In this document: piece by piece, positions 1-11,432 of the stretch | Position numbering within the stretch: the stretch's first letter is position 1 | Layout: each line of letters begins with the position of its first letter | Source of the DNA: Trichinella spiralis | Taxonomy: Eukaryota > Nematoda > Enoplea > Trichinellida > Trichinellidae | DNA length: 64,000 bases | Assembly: GCA_000181795.3 (NCBI GenBank) | Contig: CM012954.1 | Span: 12,027,121 to 12,091,120 of the forward strand | Direction: 5' to 3' | Notes under the pieces: generated by a model | Told to the model about the DNA's origin: nothing | What the model saw: the letters and a program-made list of their open reading frames with translations, nothing else | Database searches by the model: none | Made by a program: the position numbers and the translations under genes

Positions 1-1054
1 ATAATAATTCCAAATTATTATAATTGGTCAAGATTGTAACCTATTCTCAAAAATGTACATGCATCAATGTACATTATACAAGTACAATAGAAATACAATC
101 AGTGCAACCTATAAAAGCACTCAACTGTTCCATGAAATTCATTCATTTAAAAATTAAATTCCATATTCACATTGTTAACATGAGGTATGCATTTTTTAAA
201 ACAAAATTAAAAAAAACATTTTTTCATAAATTAAAAATGAAATGTTTTTTAATAACTATATGTGTATATAAGCACTTGCTCTAAAGAATTGGAACAAGTA
301 ATTTATAATACAATTCATTTGCATGTGCAATGATAGATGCTTCCAAGTCAGAAATTTATGAAATAAATATGAAAAAGTTGCATTTTCCATTTTCAGTTAA
401 GCTTAAATTTCACCCAATTGAACTAACTAGCCATTCAACTAGATGCGAACCGCAATTTGAATTGGTCAATTTCATTATCTTTTCCAATTACCAAAAAGTA
501 TGTGCCTAGGTCTCATTTATCACCACACATCAGAGTAGTACAAAATGTATTGCTTCATCATCTATATATTAATATGAGCCGTTGAATTCAATTTAATAAT
601 GAATATCGTAAATAAATAAATAAACATATATTATATACGTGTGTGTGTGTGTGTGTGTGTCTGAATTGAAATTGAATTTGAAATTGCAAAATATAAATAT
701 TTTTCACAAAACTATATTGTTTTCTCAGTTGCTTCTTGTAATAATAATACTAATTAAAATTTCGTATTTAAAAAAATAATTTTTTTATCTATTGCAATTT
801 ATAAAAAATAAAAGTAAAAAACAAATTTACATAAAGATCTGCGGGAATATGTTTCGTATGTTAAAAGTGAAACAGTAAGCAGTGTGTGCGTTCAGGTTAC
901 AAGTTGACGTACCGATTTTTGAATGGAATAACTTGAAGAAATTTGCATTGGGATAGAAAATGAGATATATAGAAATGAAAAATGAAAAAAAATTTCTTGC
1001 AAGTGTACTTTTGAGAAGAAAGGTGGAAGTGAAGTAAAAAAAGCATATTATTTA
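1..1054. other. AT-rich spacer, no gene seen
   Basis: AT-rich DNA with short chance ORFs only. It holds a (GT)n run at 639-660. No splice-flanked exon or conserved protein segment was recognised. Confidence 0.5.
639..660. repeat. (GT)n microsatellite
   Basis: About eleven uninterrupted GT units in an AT-rich spacer. Confidence 0.95.
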
Positions 1055-1525
1055 TTATTTATGATTATTGCCAAGTTTTACGGAAACGAGTGGCCGAATT
1101 TCGTTGCTACCCAAAGTGTCGTCCACAAGGGTCACGGGCACCGGACAGTCACCCGATGACAGTTCAAAAGATACTGCTTTGCTGGTTTTCATCGACAACA
1201 AATACAAAACAGTGGACAGCTCAGACGGGCGTGTCCTTGGAGGGCGGTCGATTGTAGAGCGCTTATCGGCCGCAACCTTTTGGTAAACAACAACCGTCTG
1301 AACGCTGGCTGTCCAGCAGTGGACTGCTAGCTAAAAGCTAGAGTGGACTTTTCGCACGGCCGAGCCTGGCCGTGCCTGGCCGTTCGGCCCTCAAAATACA
1401 CAAACATGTTTTTCACAATCCAGCCCCGCAAATGATGAAAAGCAACGCAAATGAACAAACACTGTTGCATCAGCATGGGTGGGTTCAAGAAAACGCAACT
1501 GCCAGCCGCGCCTGGCAAGCCTGAC
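1055..1525 (-). other. GC-rich island, possible 3' exon(s) of the gene to its right
   Basis: This stretch is clearly richer in G+C than its flanks and open in several frames. On the minus strand one frame stays open from about 1338 down to a TAA at 1055-1057 and has protein-like composition, including the segment SGDCPVPVTLVDDTLG. A second minus-strand frame (about 1515 to 1395) follows a plausible acceptor and would continue the phase of the exon at 1938-1963. The plus strand is open from 1068 to 1286 too, so frame alone does not settle the coding strand. It may be coding, or a promoter/UTR island. Confidence 0.3.
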
Positions 1526-1544
1526 TAAACGATGGTCACCACAG

Positions 1545-1592
<48 letters not shown>
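1545..1592. repeat. (TA)n microsatellite
   Basis: About 24 uninterrupted TA units; length is probably unstable between individuals. Confidence 0.95.
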
Positions 1593-1593
<1 letters not shown>

Positions 1594-1937
1594 CTCGCTA
1601 AAACAACTGACCAGTTTTCACCTTACTCGTCAACAACAAAGATTTGCATGAAACTGGTTGTGCTTAGCACGCAGAAAACTCGTCATCCGTCATCATCACT
1701 TCTCCATTTCTCTCTTATTATATTATATTATTTCTCATTTCTATTCATATTCTTCTTATTTAAACTCTCTCTTTCTCTACCTCTCTACTTGATCAGTATA
1801 GCAAGCATATTTGCATCATCATCAACAACAACAACAACAACAACACATTCCAGAATATCACAATATGTAAAATAAAATAAAATAAAATATACAACACCTC
1901 CTTATATCAGATTTTAAGAAAACCTATTCTCACTTAC

Positions 1938-3221
1938 AGTTCTCGTTCGTTAATCATTGCAAACTGAAATCACAGGCAAACAAAAATTGAACTATTATTC
2001 ATTTTCATCAATATGAACCCCGTATCAAGATTCCATTTCAATTTTAATTATTAATTAATAGAATAAATTTTTTACTTACCACTTTATAATAAAAATGCAT
2101 CATTGTAGACGAAAAAATTGTTGGTAGCTTCTTCTTCTTCTTCTTGTTATAAATTGCAGATGATGGATAGAGATACTCCTGTGTCACAGTTTCAACAGAA
2201 TCATTGTCATCAAAAATATCGAAGCAATTGCTTTATTGGTGGCGGCACTGTTGCGAGATGATTGACATATGTTCGTTTTCTTAAAATATTTGAAATTTTT
2301 GCCGTTTTCTTATAAAATTAAACAAATTTATAACTAACCGTTTGACAGTTATTAATTATTTCTGATTAATTTCAAAAAGAAAATATATCAAACACAATTT
2401 CAGCAGAGAAACGTGACGCCAAATGACAATAACGATGGTGAAATCACTTTTACATTTTATCTAATGCATTTTACCGGAAACAATTAATTACAATCAACTT
2501 TCTGATTTTCGATTCCAAAAATTAATTGATCAACGCCCTTGTGATCATAAAATTTAAACATTTTCAGCAAATGAAAACTTAAAATCAACTTAAAAGAAAT
2601 GCTTTTCTTTTCAAAATTATTATCTTTTGAATATTCATTCATACGGTTATATGTATCGAATTAATATGTATATTTTGTATAAAAAGTGCCAAATCAATTT
2701 AAAATAATTTTCAATTTTGTATAATTGATTTGCATAAAATTTTAGAAAAATTAGCACTTTCGAATGAGAAAGGAAAGATGGAAATAAATTCAATCTTCTA
2801 TAGCTTACTGGTTATTATTTTTTTCGTTGTTTAACTCTGTCAAACACCTGCATTCAGGACGCGGCAGATGTGGTTGTGTATACTGCCTTTTTGCCAATAT
2901 CCCTGTAGCCAGATGTAGCCTGCTATTGACCGTTGAACTCAGATGACCTGAAATAAATCATTTGGAGAAAGGTAAGATTTAAAGGACTTTAATTACAAAG
3001 GGATCAGCATGGCAAGGAAAGATAAAAAAATATATATATGTATGCATTAACATGTAATTAAGTGACCATTTTCTTAGCTTAGAAAATTTTATCGGAAATC
3101 GAAACAATTGCAATTAATAAACATGGATTTGAAAAAATGAAAAATTTGTTGGATACAAATTGAACAATATATTTCAGTATAATTTCAAGTTGTTGACGTA
3201 AACATTTTTACCACTTGGCAT
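1938..3221 (-). CDS. Unidentified spliced gene (partial model)
   Basis: I do not recognise this protein. Three minus-strand exons fit together. Exon 2809-2947 follows a TTTATTTCAG acceptor, encodes a clean open frame (SSTVNSRLHLATGILAKR...) and ends at GTAAGC. Exon 2080-2230 encodes an acidic stretch (FDIFDDNDSVETVTQEYLYP) and a lysine run and ends at GTAAGTAAA. Exon 1938-1963 (26 nt) lies between TTTCAG and GTAAGTGAG. Reading phase agrees across both junctions. A possible first exon, 3212-3221, would start at ATG 3221 and also has the right phase. Weak points are the acceptor at 2231 (AAAG without a pyrimidine tract) and the undetermined 3' end, probably within 1055-1525. The exon at 2809-2947 is the most secure part. 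Confidence 0.4.
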
Positions 3222-4991
3222 ATAAACGCGAATCAAATGTAATCATAAAAAAATATTTGACTTTTTGAAATACGACATAGTTAATCAATACTTAAACTGA
3301 TAATCATAATTATAATCTGTCAATTGTTAACCATTTCTAAATTTTACCATATACAAAATATACAATAAATACATCTGTATAAATACACTGAATAAAATGA
3401 AACGAAAAATATCGCTGTATTGCATTAAATATTGCGTGATAATTTCATTTTCAAAGAAATAAAATTACAAAATTAACCCTATTGAACAGAATATTTGAAT
3501 GAACAGAATTTGAAGAATAGATCTTCATGGGTGATGAACATAACAATAATGTTAAATTGAAAACAATTATTTCGAATCCCAAAATTCATTAAAAGTAATA
3601 TCAGTCAAAAATCATTACAAATATCTATTAATTCGTTTTCAATTTTATAATTTATTATACAAAAAGTGCTTTATGAAACCATTCGATTCGACAACTCATT
3701 CCATAAATATATCAAGACGTAACAATACAATCAAGTAAAACTTTTATATGCTGTAGATTACTTATTGATTTTCACGACATTTTATCATACTGTAGCTTAT
3801 GTATTTTTTTTATGTATGTATTTTTTCAACAAGTAATATTTTTCTCCTGAATTATTTAAGTAAGTCTTTTCACATGTTTAATTTAAAATGATGAGGAATA
3901 AATAAAAATTTACAATTCTAATTATTCCAAATAATTGATTGTTTAATTTGAAAAGTTAACAATTTGACTTGGCAGTTCTATATACTTATTATTCAGCTAT
4001 TCATATTTCAATAAACGTAGTGTTGAATATTTATTATCTAAAGTAAATATTGTGGGAAATGGATATGGTTGAAGTGAGAAATGAATGGAATGCGAATGCC
4101 AGTTTTTGTACATATAATTCAGTTACGTTTTCTTTTTTCATATCTTTATGTTTTAACTGTTATTTAAATGTTCTCAGTTATTTTTTGACATTTATTTGTA
4201 GTGAAATAATTCACGTTATTACATTATACAAATGAAAACATGTTCATTGCAGCTTAGTTATGTTTCTGTTACATGTCTGTTATTTGAATTTAAACAGTCA
4301 AGCAATTTTATATCATGATAAGGTATTAATGACGAATTAATTGTAATAACTTTAAATTTTCTTATTATTTATTTTTTAGATTATATTCGTTGTTAAGTCT
4401 GTTAAATGCTAAGTTAAATTTAGAATTGCATCAGATAATGTTTACTTGTTTTTTTGAGTTATACCATGTTTGTTTGCATTGCTCATGACAAATATTTAGA
4501 TTTACATTAAATTACATCTCAGAAATATAATAAAGGCAATTTTCCCGTACACACTTCTGACTGTAAGGTGCATTGTTGAAGAATTTTTAAACCAATGTTT
4601 GTAAGACTTTTCTTCATTATTTTGTCATTCATGTTTTTCAGTATTAAAATTAAAAAAATTTTCAGTTAACTGCGTGAGTTTGAATGTAAGAGGTTTCGAA
4701 TAAGATTATCAAGAACAAATTATTCTTACTGTAAATATTGCTAAATGTTTTCATTGAACAGTGCGTTTTGAAGTAAATATTTTAATATTTACAGCTTGTT
4801 AATGAAATTAATTGAGAATGATTAACATCTTCGAATATAAAGTGTGGGGCTATTATGCGGTATCATAATTTGGCAGTGTATTACATTTCTCAACATGGGT
4901 TGGATTTTGTCATAAAAAGTATCTCTTGGCTGTTCTGATATTTCACGGAGTGTACAATATTGTTTCATAGAACGTGGGAAATTTGATTCAA
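3222..4991. other. AT-rich spacer, no gene seen
   Basis: About 1.8 kb of AT-rich sequence with no exon-like segment recognised on either strand. Its right end must hold the promoter and 5' UTR of the UQCC6-ALKBH1 pair. Confidence 0.5.
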
Positions 4992-5241
4992 ATGCCGGCT
5001 GGTGTCAGTTGGGGGCAATATGCAAAGACAGTGACCGTATTTTTCCTGTCTAGTATTCTTGGTTCATCGTTGGTCAGCGCATACTATCGTCCATTAGATG
5101 TCTGTTTCATTTTTATTAAAATACTGATTGTTTTATTATATTACACTCGTCTGTTTTATTTAGAATTTATATGACCGATTGCTTTTTGGAAAGCTAGAGA
5201 TTTTAGAAGAAATTCTTGCCAAAGAACAACAGCATTCTTAA
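4992..5241 (+). CDS. UQCC6: UQCC6/BRAWNIN-like complex III assembly protein
   Basis: Sixty-one residues in two exons, 4992-5099 and 5164-5241. The start MPAGVSWGQYAK and the YYRPLD motif near residue 31 match vertebrate UQCC6 (C12orf73, MPAGVPW...YYRP), a roughly 70-residue protein of the inner mitochondrial membrane needed for assembly of respiratory complex III. One hydrophobic helix (about residues 13-30) precedes YYRP, as in the family; the C-terminal tail is short and acidic. The intron is 64 nt with a GTCTGT donor and a good TTTATTTAG acceptor. The stop codon lies four bases before the ATG of ALKBH1, with no room for a separate promoter. The assignment rests on the N-terminal motif and the topology. 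Confidence 0.75.
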
Positions 5242-5245
5242 AACG

Positions 5246-6169
5246 ATGGCATCCGATACAGCTTTCAAACGTATTTTTAAGCAATTCAAGTCGTCTTCCG
5301 GTTCAGATGCCATCCAAAAAGCGATAGATCCTTCTACAGAATCTGGCTCTGCTTGCTTTAAACCGTTTCAGCTAATTCCACTTCCAGAAGGCTTGGCTGC
5401 CAATCACTTAGCCGAGGTCGGATTGCATGCAGACCTGGGCTTTTGGAAAGCTGCCGAATTGTCCTCAAAGCCGGGCTTGATTCTGATTCGTAACGCCTTC
5501 ACCAGTCTTGGTCAGTATTTCTGGGTTCAGACATGCATGAAGAGCTTCCCAACACTTCCGCACCGATCCAACTTGGGCGGTGCCAGCGTATTAGGCAAAG
5601 TCGGCACAGAGCTGGCGAACAATGCAGAACTTTGCGCTCGGTTGCGTTGGATCACGTTCGGCTATCATCACGATTGGGATTCAAAAGTCTACTCGAATCA
5701 GGAACGTTCACTAATTCCTCGAGAACTGGCTCAGCTCAGTCGAATCATAGCCGGTAGGGTTGGCTATGCAGATTATGAACCTGAAGCGACTATTATCAAT
5801 TATTACAACGCCAAGACAACCATGTCCGGTCATGTCGACACTTCGGAAAGGAATCTCGATGCACCATTGATTTCAGTCAGTTTAGGTCAAACGGCAATCT
5901 TTTTAATTGGCACATCGAAACCATCTGATCCGCCCGAAGCCTTGGTACTTCGTAGTGGTGATATAGTTGTGATGAGTGGACCTTCGCGTGTTGCATTTCA
6001 CGCTTTGCCTAGGGTAATATGCAATGTACGTTATTCGAAACGCGCTTTTCAAGAAGAACAACAACAACAACAAGACGCCACATTTGAACTTGTTGAAGAA
6101 ATTGATCCACTGATTGTTGGTTACATGAATGCTCATAGAATCAATTTGAATATTCGTCAAGTCGATTGA
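5246..6169 (+). CDS. ALKBH1: ALKBH1, Fe(II)/2-oxoglutarate dioxygenase
   Basis: Single-exon gene, 307 residues from ATG 5246. ALKBH1 proteins oxidise or demethylate tRNA and DNA bases; in animals they modify mitochondrial and cytoplasmic tRNA. The catalytic core is visible: HVD (His196, Asp198), the third iron ligand in SRVAFHALPRV (His252), and the C-terminal RINLNIRQV that carries the 2-oxoglutarate-binding arginines. The order and spacing of GHVDTSE, SLGQTAIFLIG, SGDIVVMSGPSR and NIRQV match the family. It is shorter than human ALKBH1 (389 residues), mostly at the N-terminus. A glutamine run lies just before the last conserved block. The open frame extends ten codons upstream from a TTG, inside UQCC6, but ATG 5246 is the natural start. 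A TTTTAG near 5203 could act as an acceptor ahead of this ATG. Confidence 0.9.
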   Translation: MASDTAFKRIFKQFKSSSGSDAIQKAIDPSTESGSACFKPFQLIPLPEGLAANHLAEVGLHADLGFWKAAELSSKPGLILIRNAFTSLGQYFWVQTCMKSFPTLPHRSNLGGASVLGKVGTELANNAELCARLRWITFGYHHDWDSKVYSNQERSLIPRELAQLSRIIAGRVGYADYEPEATIINYYNAKTTMSGHVDTSERNLDAPLISVSLGQTAIFLIGTSKPSDPPEALVLRSGDIVVMSGPSRVAFHALPRVICNVRYSKRAFQEEQQQQQDATFELVEEIDPLIVGYMNAHRINLNIRQVD

Positions 6170-6259
6170 TTGAACAACACTTTGAAAATTCATAATTAAA
6201 AAAATTTATTCGAACTTATTTAAATCTTTCATTTTCTGAAACCATTTCACAGGGGATGT

Positions 6260-6573
6260 TCAAACCCATTCTGGTACAGCATACGGATCGATGTCAAGCA
6301 TGCGACTAGGCATGCCAAAACCGTAAAGAAGTAAAGCATCCACTATTCTCGGGGGGTAGAATTTTTCCATTCCTGCTGGACTTGATAGCTGCAGAAACTG
6401 TGTGTCAACTTGAAATTGACAACATTTTATATATTAATTTTTTTAATGATACAATCACAGACCACTTGCTTACCTAAGATGTACTTGCTTGCTGGTAATG
6501 GAATGGGAAAGGAAGTTGTAAAATAAATGTTCAACTGGACATAAAGTAATAAAACAATCGTGCAATATTTCAT
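6260..6573 (-). CDS. Small secreted protein, unrecognised family
   Basis: Eighty-two residues in two exons, 6474-6573 and 6260-6408, joined in phase 1 (donor GTAAGC, acceptor ATTTCAAG). The start MKYCTIVLLLYVQLNIYF is a clear signal peptide, with cleavage expected near residue 20. The mature part is short, lacks cysteines and ends in IDPYAVPEWV; just before this it contains YGFGMPSRMLD. An in-frame ATG at 6639 would add 22 residues but would bury the signal peptide, so 6573 is preferred. The gene converges on ALKBH1, 90 bases away, and is divergent from the secreted-peptide gene at 6887. No family was recognised; a peptide hormone or effector-like role is only a guess. Confidence 0.6.
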
Positions 6574-6886
6574 TGTCGATGTATCTTCAGCAGCCACTGA
6601 CTTCTGTTCAAATAAGTAAGCTAGGTAGACAGAAAACATTTACAGTACGCGTTATGTATTATTTATTACTAAAACAGGCAAATGAAAATGAAATTGATGA
6701 AATGTCATCAACGATTCATTTCACTATCCGTTACGAAGGAAGTACTGTAATATATGGACAAGTTTGTTTGCGAAAATAACCAGTAAACTGATTAAAAGAT
6801 AAATAAATGTATAAGAAATTCCACAAAGCATTTTTATTATTTCATGAGAATTGTTTCTAAGAAACAGTCAAACTTCTGCACGCCCG

Positions 6887-7179
6887 ATGCTTCTTCGTTC
6901 AAAGTGGTCGCTGCATTTAATGTTCATCTCAATAATGATCACCATACTTGTTGAGTCGTACAGATGTGCAGGTGTGCTGATTTTGTTGTGCTGTTTTACT
7001 TCAAGAAAGTTATTCAATTGATGAATATGCTTTTCTTTCCAGTGTTGAAGCGCGAACGTCGTCAATTTTGGGATCCGTTTAACATGGGCTGGGGCATGTA
7101 CAACGGTTTTGGAGGCTTCGGAATGTATGACATGTACGGAGGCTATGGTGGGCTTGGTTATGGATTTCCAATGTGGTAG
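6887..7179 (+). CDS. Secreted Gly/Tyr/Met-rich peptide precursor
   Basis: Seventy-three residues in two exons, 6887-6971 and 7043-7179, joined in phase 1 (donor GTGTGC, acceptor CTTTCTTTCCAG). Residues 1-27 form a signal peptide (MLLRSKWSLHLMFISIMITI...). LKRERR follows at about residues 30-35, a furin/kexin-type dibasic site. The remaining 38 or so residues are rich in glycine, tyrosine, methionine and tryptophan (YNGFGGFGMYDMYGGYGG) and end in GFPMW. This architecture resembles the glycine/aromatic-rich neuropeptide-like and antimicrobial peptides of nematodes, but no specific homologue was recognised. Frame and phase both support the model. Confidence 0.65.
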
Positions 7180-8066
7180 ATTTGCCTTCACGTTCCGCTA
7201 TTTATAAAAGCAGGCAAACTGTGGCGGTGAAAAATGACCTGATATCGAGCTGAGTGTGATATATGCTTTCAAAATGAGTAATTTTCCCTGATTAAATTAT
7301 CATAATTGGCATATGGACAATTGGTATATTCGGTAATTTAGAACAATAAAACATAAAATCAAAGTGAGCTGAACTTTTGCCTATTTTGCGTTGCATTACA
7401 AAGAAAAGAGGGAAGATGCTATCAAAAAATTGAGTATCAGAAATTCAAAATTAGAATAATGCAAAAACTATAACTAATTCAATAAATAAAAAACGTAAGC
7501 TTATTGAAATTTCATAAATTGAATAACAAATCCTTTGGGAAATAAATAATGCAAATTCAAAAAGTGGAATAAATTTTCTCAGTTTCCCGCAACTCGACAA
7601 CGTCGAACTAAATTAAACAACCAAGTGCCACTGTTTATAATGCATTACAATACGAATTTCAATAACTTAAAAGCAAAAAAAATTTTTTTAAAGGTTAAAA
7701 ATGAGCTAATTCAAATGTATATCTACTAAATGATCATTCTCAGTATAATAAAAAAAAATTTCATGCATACCATTTTGTTTCTATGTAATACGAGCTGATT
7801 TGTGAAAGCTGAGGCAATCGATCGACTATGTTCCAAAAAGAATTCTTCTCCTCTTCTAGCTCTTTCTCTTGCTTAAAAAAAATTTCTCCTATGATACTTC
7901 ACATTGTTTGAGTGCATCGTTGATTAAAATGCAAAACAGTAAGGAAAAGAGAATATACGAACATACATATTTATGCATACATAATACAAACAAATAGAGA
8001 TAAGAAGAAACGTTAAATTCAAGAATTATGAAACTAAAAATGAAAACAAATAATAATGATAATAAT
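7180..8066. other. AT-rich spacer
   Basis: Holds the 3' ends of the convergent genes on either side. No further gene was recognised; the minus-strand ORF at 7889-8137 is a shadow of the last PAN-gene exon and its UTR. Confidence 0.5.
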
Positions 8067-11000
8067 TTAGGCAACAGAAGCATCATCCAGAGAAGTGGAA
8101 TTTGCGGTAGGACGTTTGGCACAGGAAATGCCTTCAAAATAAACGCTGCTTTTTCGAAAAGTGATCATGTTCGTGAATGGATATTCAACTGCACTGTCGG
8201 CGTACAAATAGCAGTGCTTAAATTTTCCAAGAAAAACGGACAAATTCGCTGACCGGCAATTACGTTTGGCACATTCCACGAAACAATGCAGCGGCTCTTG
8301 AACGAGAAATTTTTCAATCAGCTGACGACCGTTGAATTCAGCGTCAAAGAAAGCACTGTACGTGCAACTTCCACCTGCATATTCGGCAACGTCAAATTTA
8401 GCTGTGGTCAGCGATTCCTCACCAGGCAGAGGAACTTCAGTGGCCGCCGTGGTCGACTGCTTGTCTTCAAATTTCGTAGTTGAAGGAGAAGCAGCAGATG
8501 ATGACGACGACGACGATGATGATGACGAGGCTTCCAGCTCAGAACGTCGCGCTTCCATGATTGCATTATCAGGAACAATTTTTCGTTTCGTTTCATTCTC
8601 AATTACTGGAACCGAAGAAGAAATATCTGACATAACCGGCTTTGCCATTGGTTCACTTTGCACTGCATTAGGAGAGGCATGGCTCACTTCAACAGATGGT
8701 GCAGCTGCTTTTACCTTTTTCGCGATCACATCTTCACAAAAAATAAAAAAAATAATATTCAAAACTGCAATGCAACAAACATCAATTAATAAATAATAAA
8801 AATTTAATTTAAACTATGTGTAGCAGTTCAGTTCAAAACATTATATATTGCATTTATCCTGCGTTCCAATATACTGTAATGGCAATACTATATTCGAAGT
8901 AAAATCTAAGTAATTGTTACACTGTGATTTGACAAATATGCAATTTATAAAATTACAAATTGCTTATTGTTTCAGAAGTGAAAATTTTCTTCTGTAACTG
9001 ATAAATTTCAAGTGGTGGTCTTACCTTGACCCTGTATGAAACCTGGTCTAGGAATGTCTTGCGAAAGCTGCTGAGTTGCACATTGTTCAACATATTTCTG
9101 ACCTCTGTTACCTGTAATATAGCATAATATAATATATAATAATTTACTTATTATTTATTTATACATTAAAAACGAAAAAGTCAATAAAAAATGATAACTA
9201 CCTTTCTCAGTACACAAGTAATCAAAATAACTGAAACGATCTGGTGAAAATGTAATTTTAGAAAACTGCCTTGGTCGCTGAGCCCGGTTAAATTTGTTCA
9301 ACCAGCATGTGCCCGTATCCCAAATGTACATCAGTGACAAGCAACGAAAACCGTACAATCGTTCACTGTCAACACACATACACTTGCATTCTTCCAACGT
9401 CATATGGCTTTTACTGTGCTCAACGGACCCACTGAGTGCGTAACCACTAATTTCCAAAAAGCATGAATCCGTGTATTCTAGAATTAAGAAAGAAAATTCC
9501 ATTTTCATTTCTAAGAAGAAACAACAAACAATAATTCACCTCCTGGTGGAACGGATATTTCTAACGTTGGTTTGGGAGTTAGCGGCTCTGCAAGAAATTC
9601 TGCCTTCTGATTATAATTTTCATCTACTTTCACACCAAAGTTGTCCAAATTGCTTCTAGACAACGTATGCTTTACAGTTTCTGTCACGTCTTCCTCTTTG
9701 ACAGCGGCACAACGAGCAGTCAACTGCGCCAACTTCTTGCCTACAATTAATTAATTAATTAATTAACATCTTGATTCTTCAGTGACAAAAATGATATCAC
9801 AAATGAAAAATGCATTCACCTTCACAGGATGCGTCCAAATACATGACAGAGCTGAAATCCGCCTCTTGCTTAAACAAATCCGGTCGTTGCCAACGATCGT
9901 AGACATTCAATATGCAGTTTCTCTCTTTTGGAAAATAAGAAGCGGAACGACAAACAAAATTGAATTTTTCATTTTTTACACTTCCAAAGCACAAACAACG
10001 ACATTCTTCAATTGAAACGTCGCGTTCCAATGCAGCAGCTGCACCTTTCAACGAGTGACCAACAACAATATCATGGCACTCAACTTTCCACTTTGATTCA
10101 GAATTCAAAACTCGACTCTCGCTGCAAGATTCAAACAGATACTTGAAAAGTCTGCGTCGATCACTTTTGCAAGTAAATTCATATAATGAAGTGGTCATTG
10201 TGCGCACTTCAATCAAATCATCACCAAACGGCACATCCGACGATCCAACGGCAGATATACTGTTTAAAACACACTCTTGCCTTTCTGGATAGTATTGAAT
10301 TGAACTACAAACACCGTTGGAACCAAGCCAAGCCTGGGCGCAGCTGCACTGGCAATCAGTCAAGCTGTAACCTCTGTAAACTAAATAAGCGGACTTCACC
10401 ACCGCCTGTTGTCCCAAATCAGTAAAGCATTTTTCTAAAGAATGAAAAGTTAATTTGACAATTTAGTAACACAGTTTAAAGAAATCATATCATATCATAT
10501 CATGAAAACAAATAAAACCTTACCCACAGTGCTGTTGTGAGTTGCACTTTTTTCAGCAACTACCTCAGGTTTTACACGTTTCGTCTTCATTTCTGGAATG
10601 TTCACAGTTTTCAAAATTCCAGACGAACGATCCACCACAGACGGATCCTCAGAGATGGAATACATTAGCGACGAACCACTGTTCTCAGCAGCGTTCAAAT
10701 TGCTGCTAAGAAGAGATGCATTTTTAGCCTGATCTTCCAAAGGTGCAGTCGAGATTGGATCTAGTGCCCTCGCTAAACAAAACAAAAAAATATATTCATC
10801 AGATACTTTAACAATCTTTTCAAAAATGACCAAAATTTTTCAAAAATAACACAACAATACTTACGTTTCCCAGGGCAAAAAATGCACGTCACAATTAACG
10901 GAATGGAAATATCTTCAGCAATTCTAGGTGATGGAATTTTCTTTTCTTTGTCATCTCCACACGCGTCCAGTGCCGCATAACCAAATTTGCACTGCTTAGC

Positions 11001-11432
11001 AACTGGATCAAAAATAGCCGAACGACAAAAAGTCCCCTTATAACAAAGGCGTACGCAGTCTTCGAGCGAATCAACATCAGATACAACACCAAAAAAGAGA
11101 AAATCGGTTTTTCTCAATTCAGATATCGGATGTACGTCATAAATAAGCGACTGATCAGCGCAATCTAGAATTAAAATAAAATTAATTTCTCAAAACCATC
11201 ACCCATGCCATTTATATTAAACCTTTCTTATGAAATTACTTCCTTGTCAAATAAAGGATAATTTTATTTTGATTTGTTGTTAATTTTTGATCATTGCATA
11301 CATACCTGTGTAGATTTGAGAATGTGCAACAGCAGCAGCAGCAGCAGTAGTATAATGATAAAAAATCAGATAATTAAAAGAAAGAAAAACATAAACAAGA
11401 AAAATTCTACAATTAGTCAAAGTAAGCAGCAT
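8067..11432 (-). CDS. Secreted protein with five PAN/apple-like domains
   Basis: Model of 839 residues in eight exons: 11306-11432, 10865-11164, 10524-10772, 9820-10434,9540-9740, 9202-9477, 9025-9111, 8067-8731. Every exon joins in phase 1. Exon 1 encodes a hydrophobic leader (MLLTLTNCRIFLVYVFLSF...); an in-frame ATG at 11546 would give a longer, more membrane-like N-terminus. PAN-type cysteine patterns (C...LEDCVRLC, TDCQCSC, IEECRCLC, LEECKCMC, LHCFVECAKRNC) occur in exon 2, twice in exon 4, in exon 6 and in exon 8. Between them lie Ser/Thr/Pro-rich linkers, including a serine run coded by a trinucleotide repeat at about 8500-8525. PAN domains bind proteins or carbohydrates outside the cell and are common in nematode apical matrix and secreted proteins. 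No ZP domain or membrane anchor follows the last PAN, which suggests a free secreted product. Confidence 0.8.

Noticed and set aside
24-284. 86-residue plus-strand ORF
   Set aside because: Lys/Phe/Ile-rich as expected from AT-rich DNA, with no splice context or family likeness.
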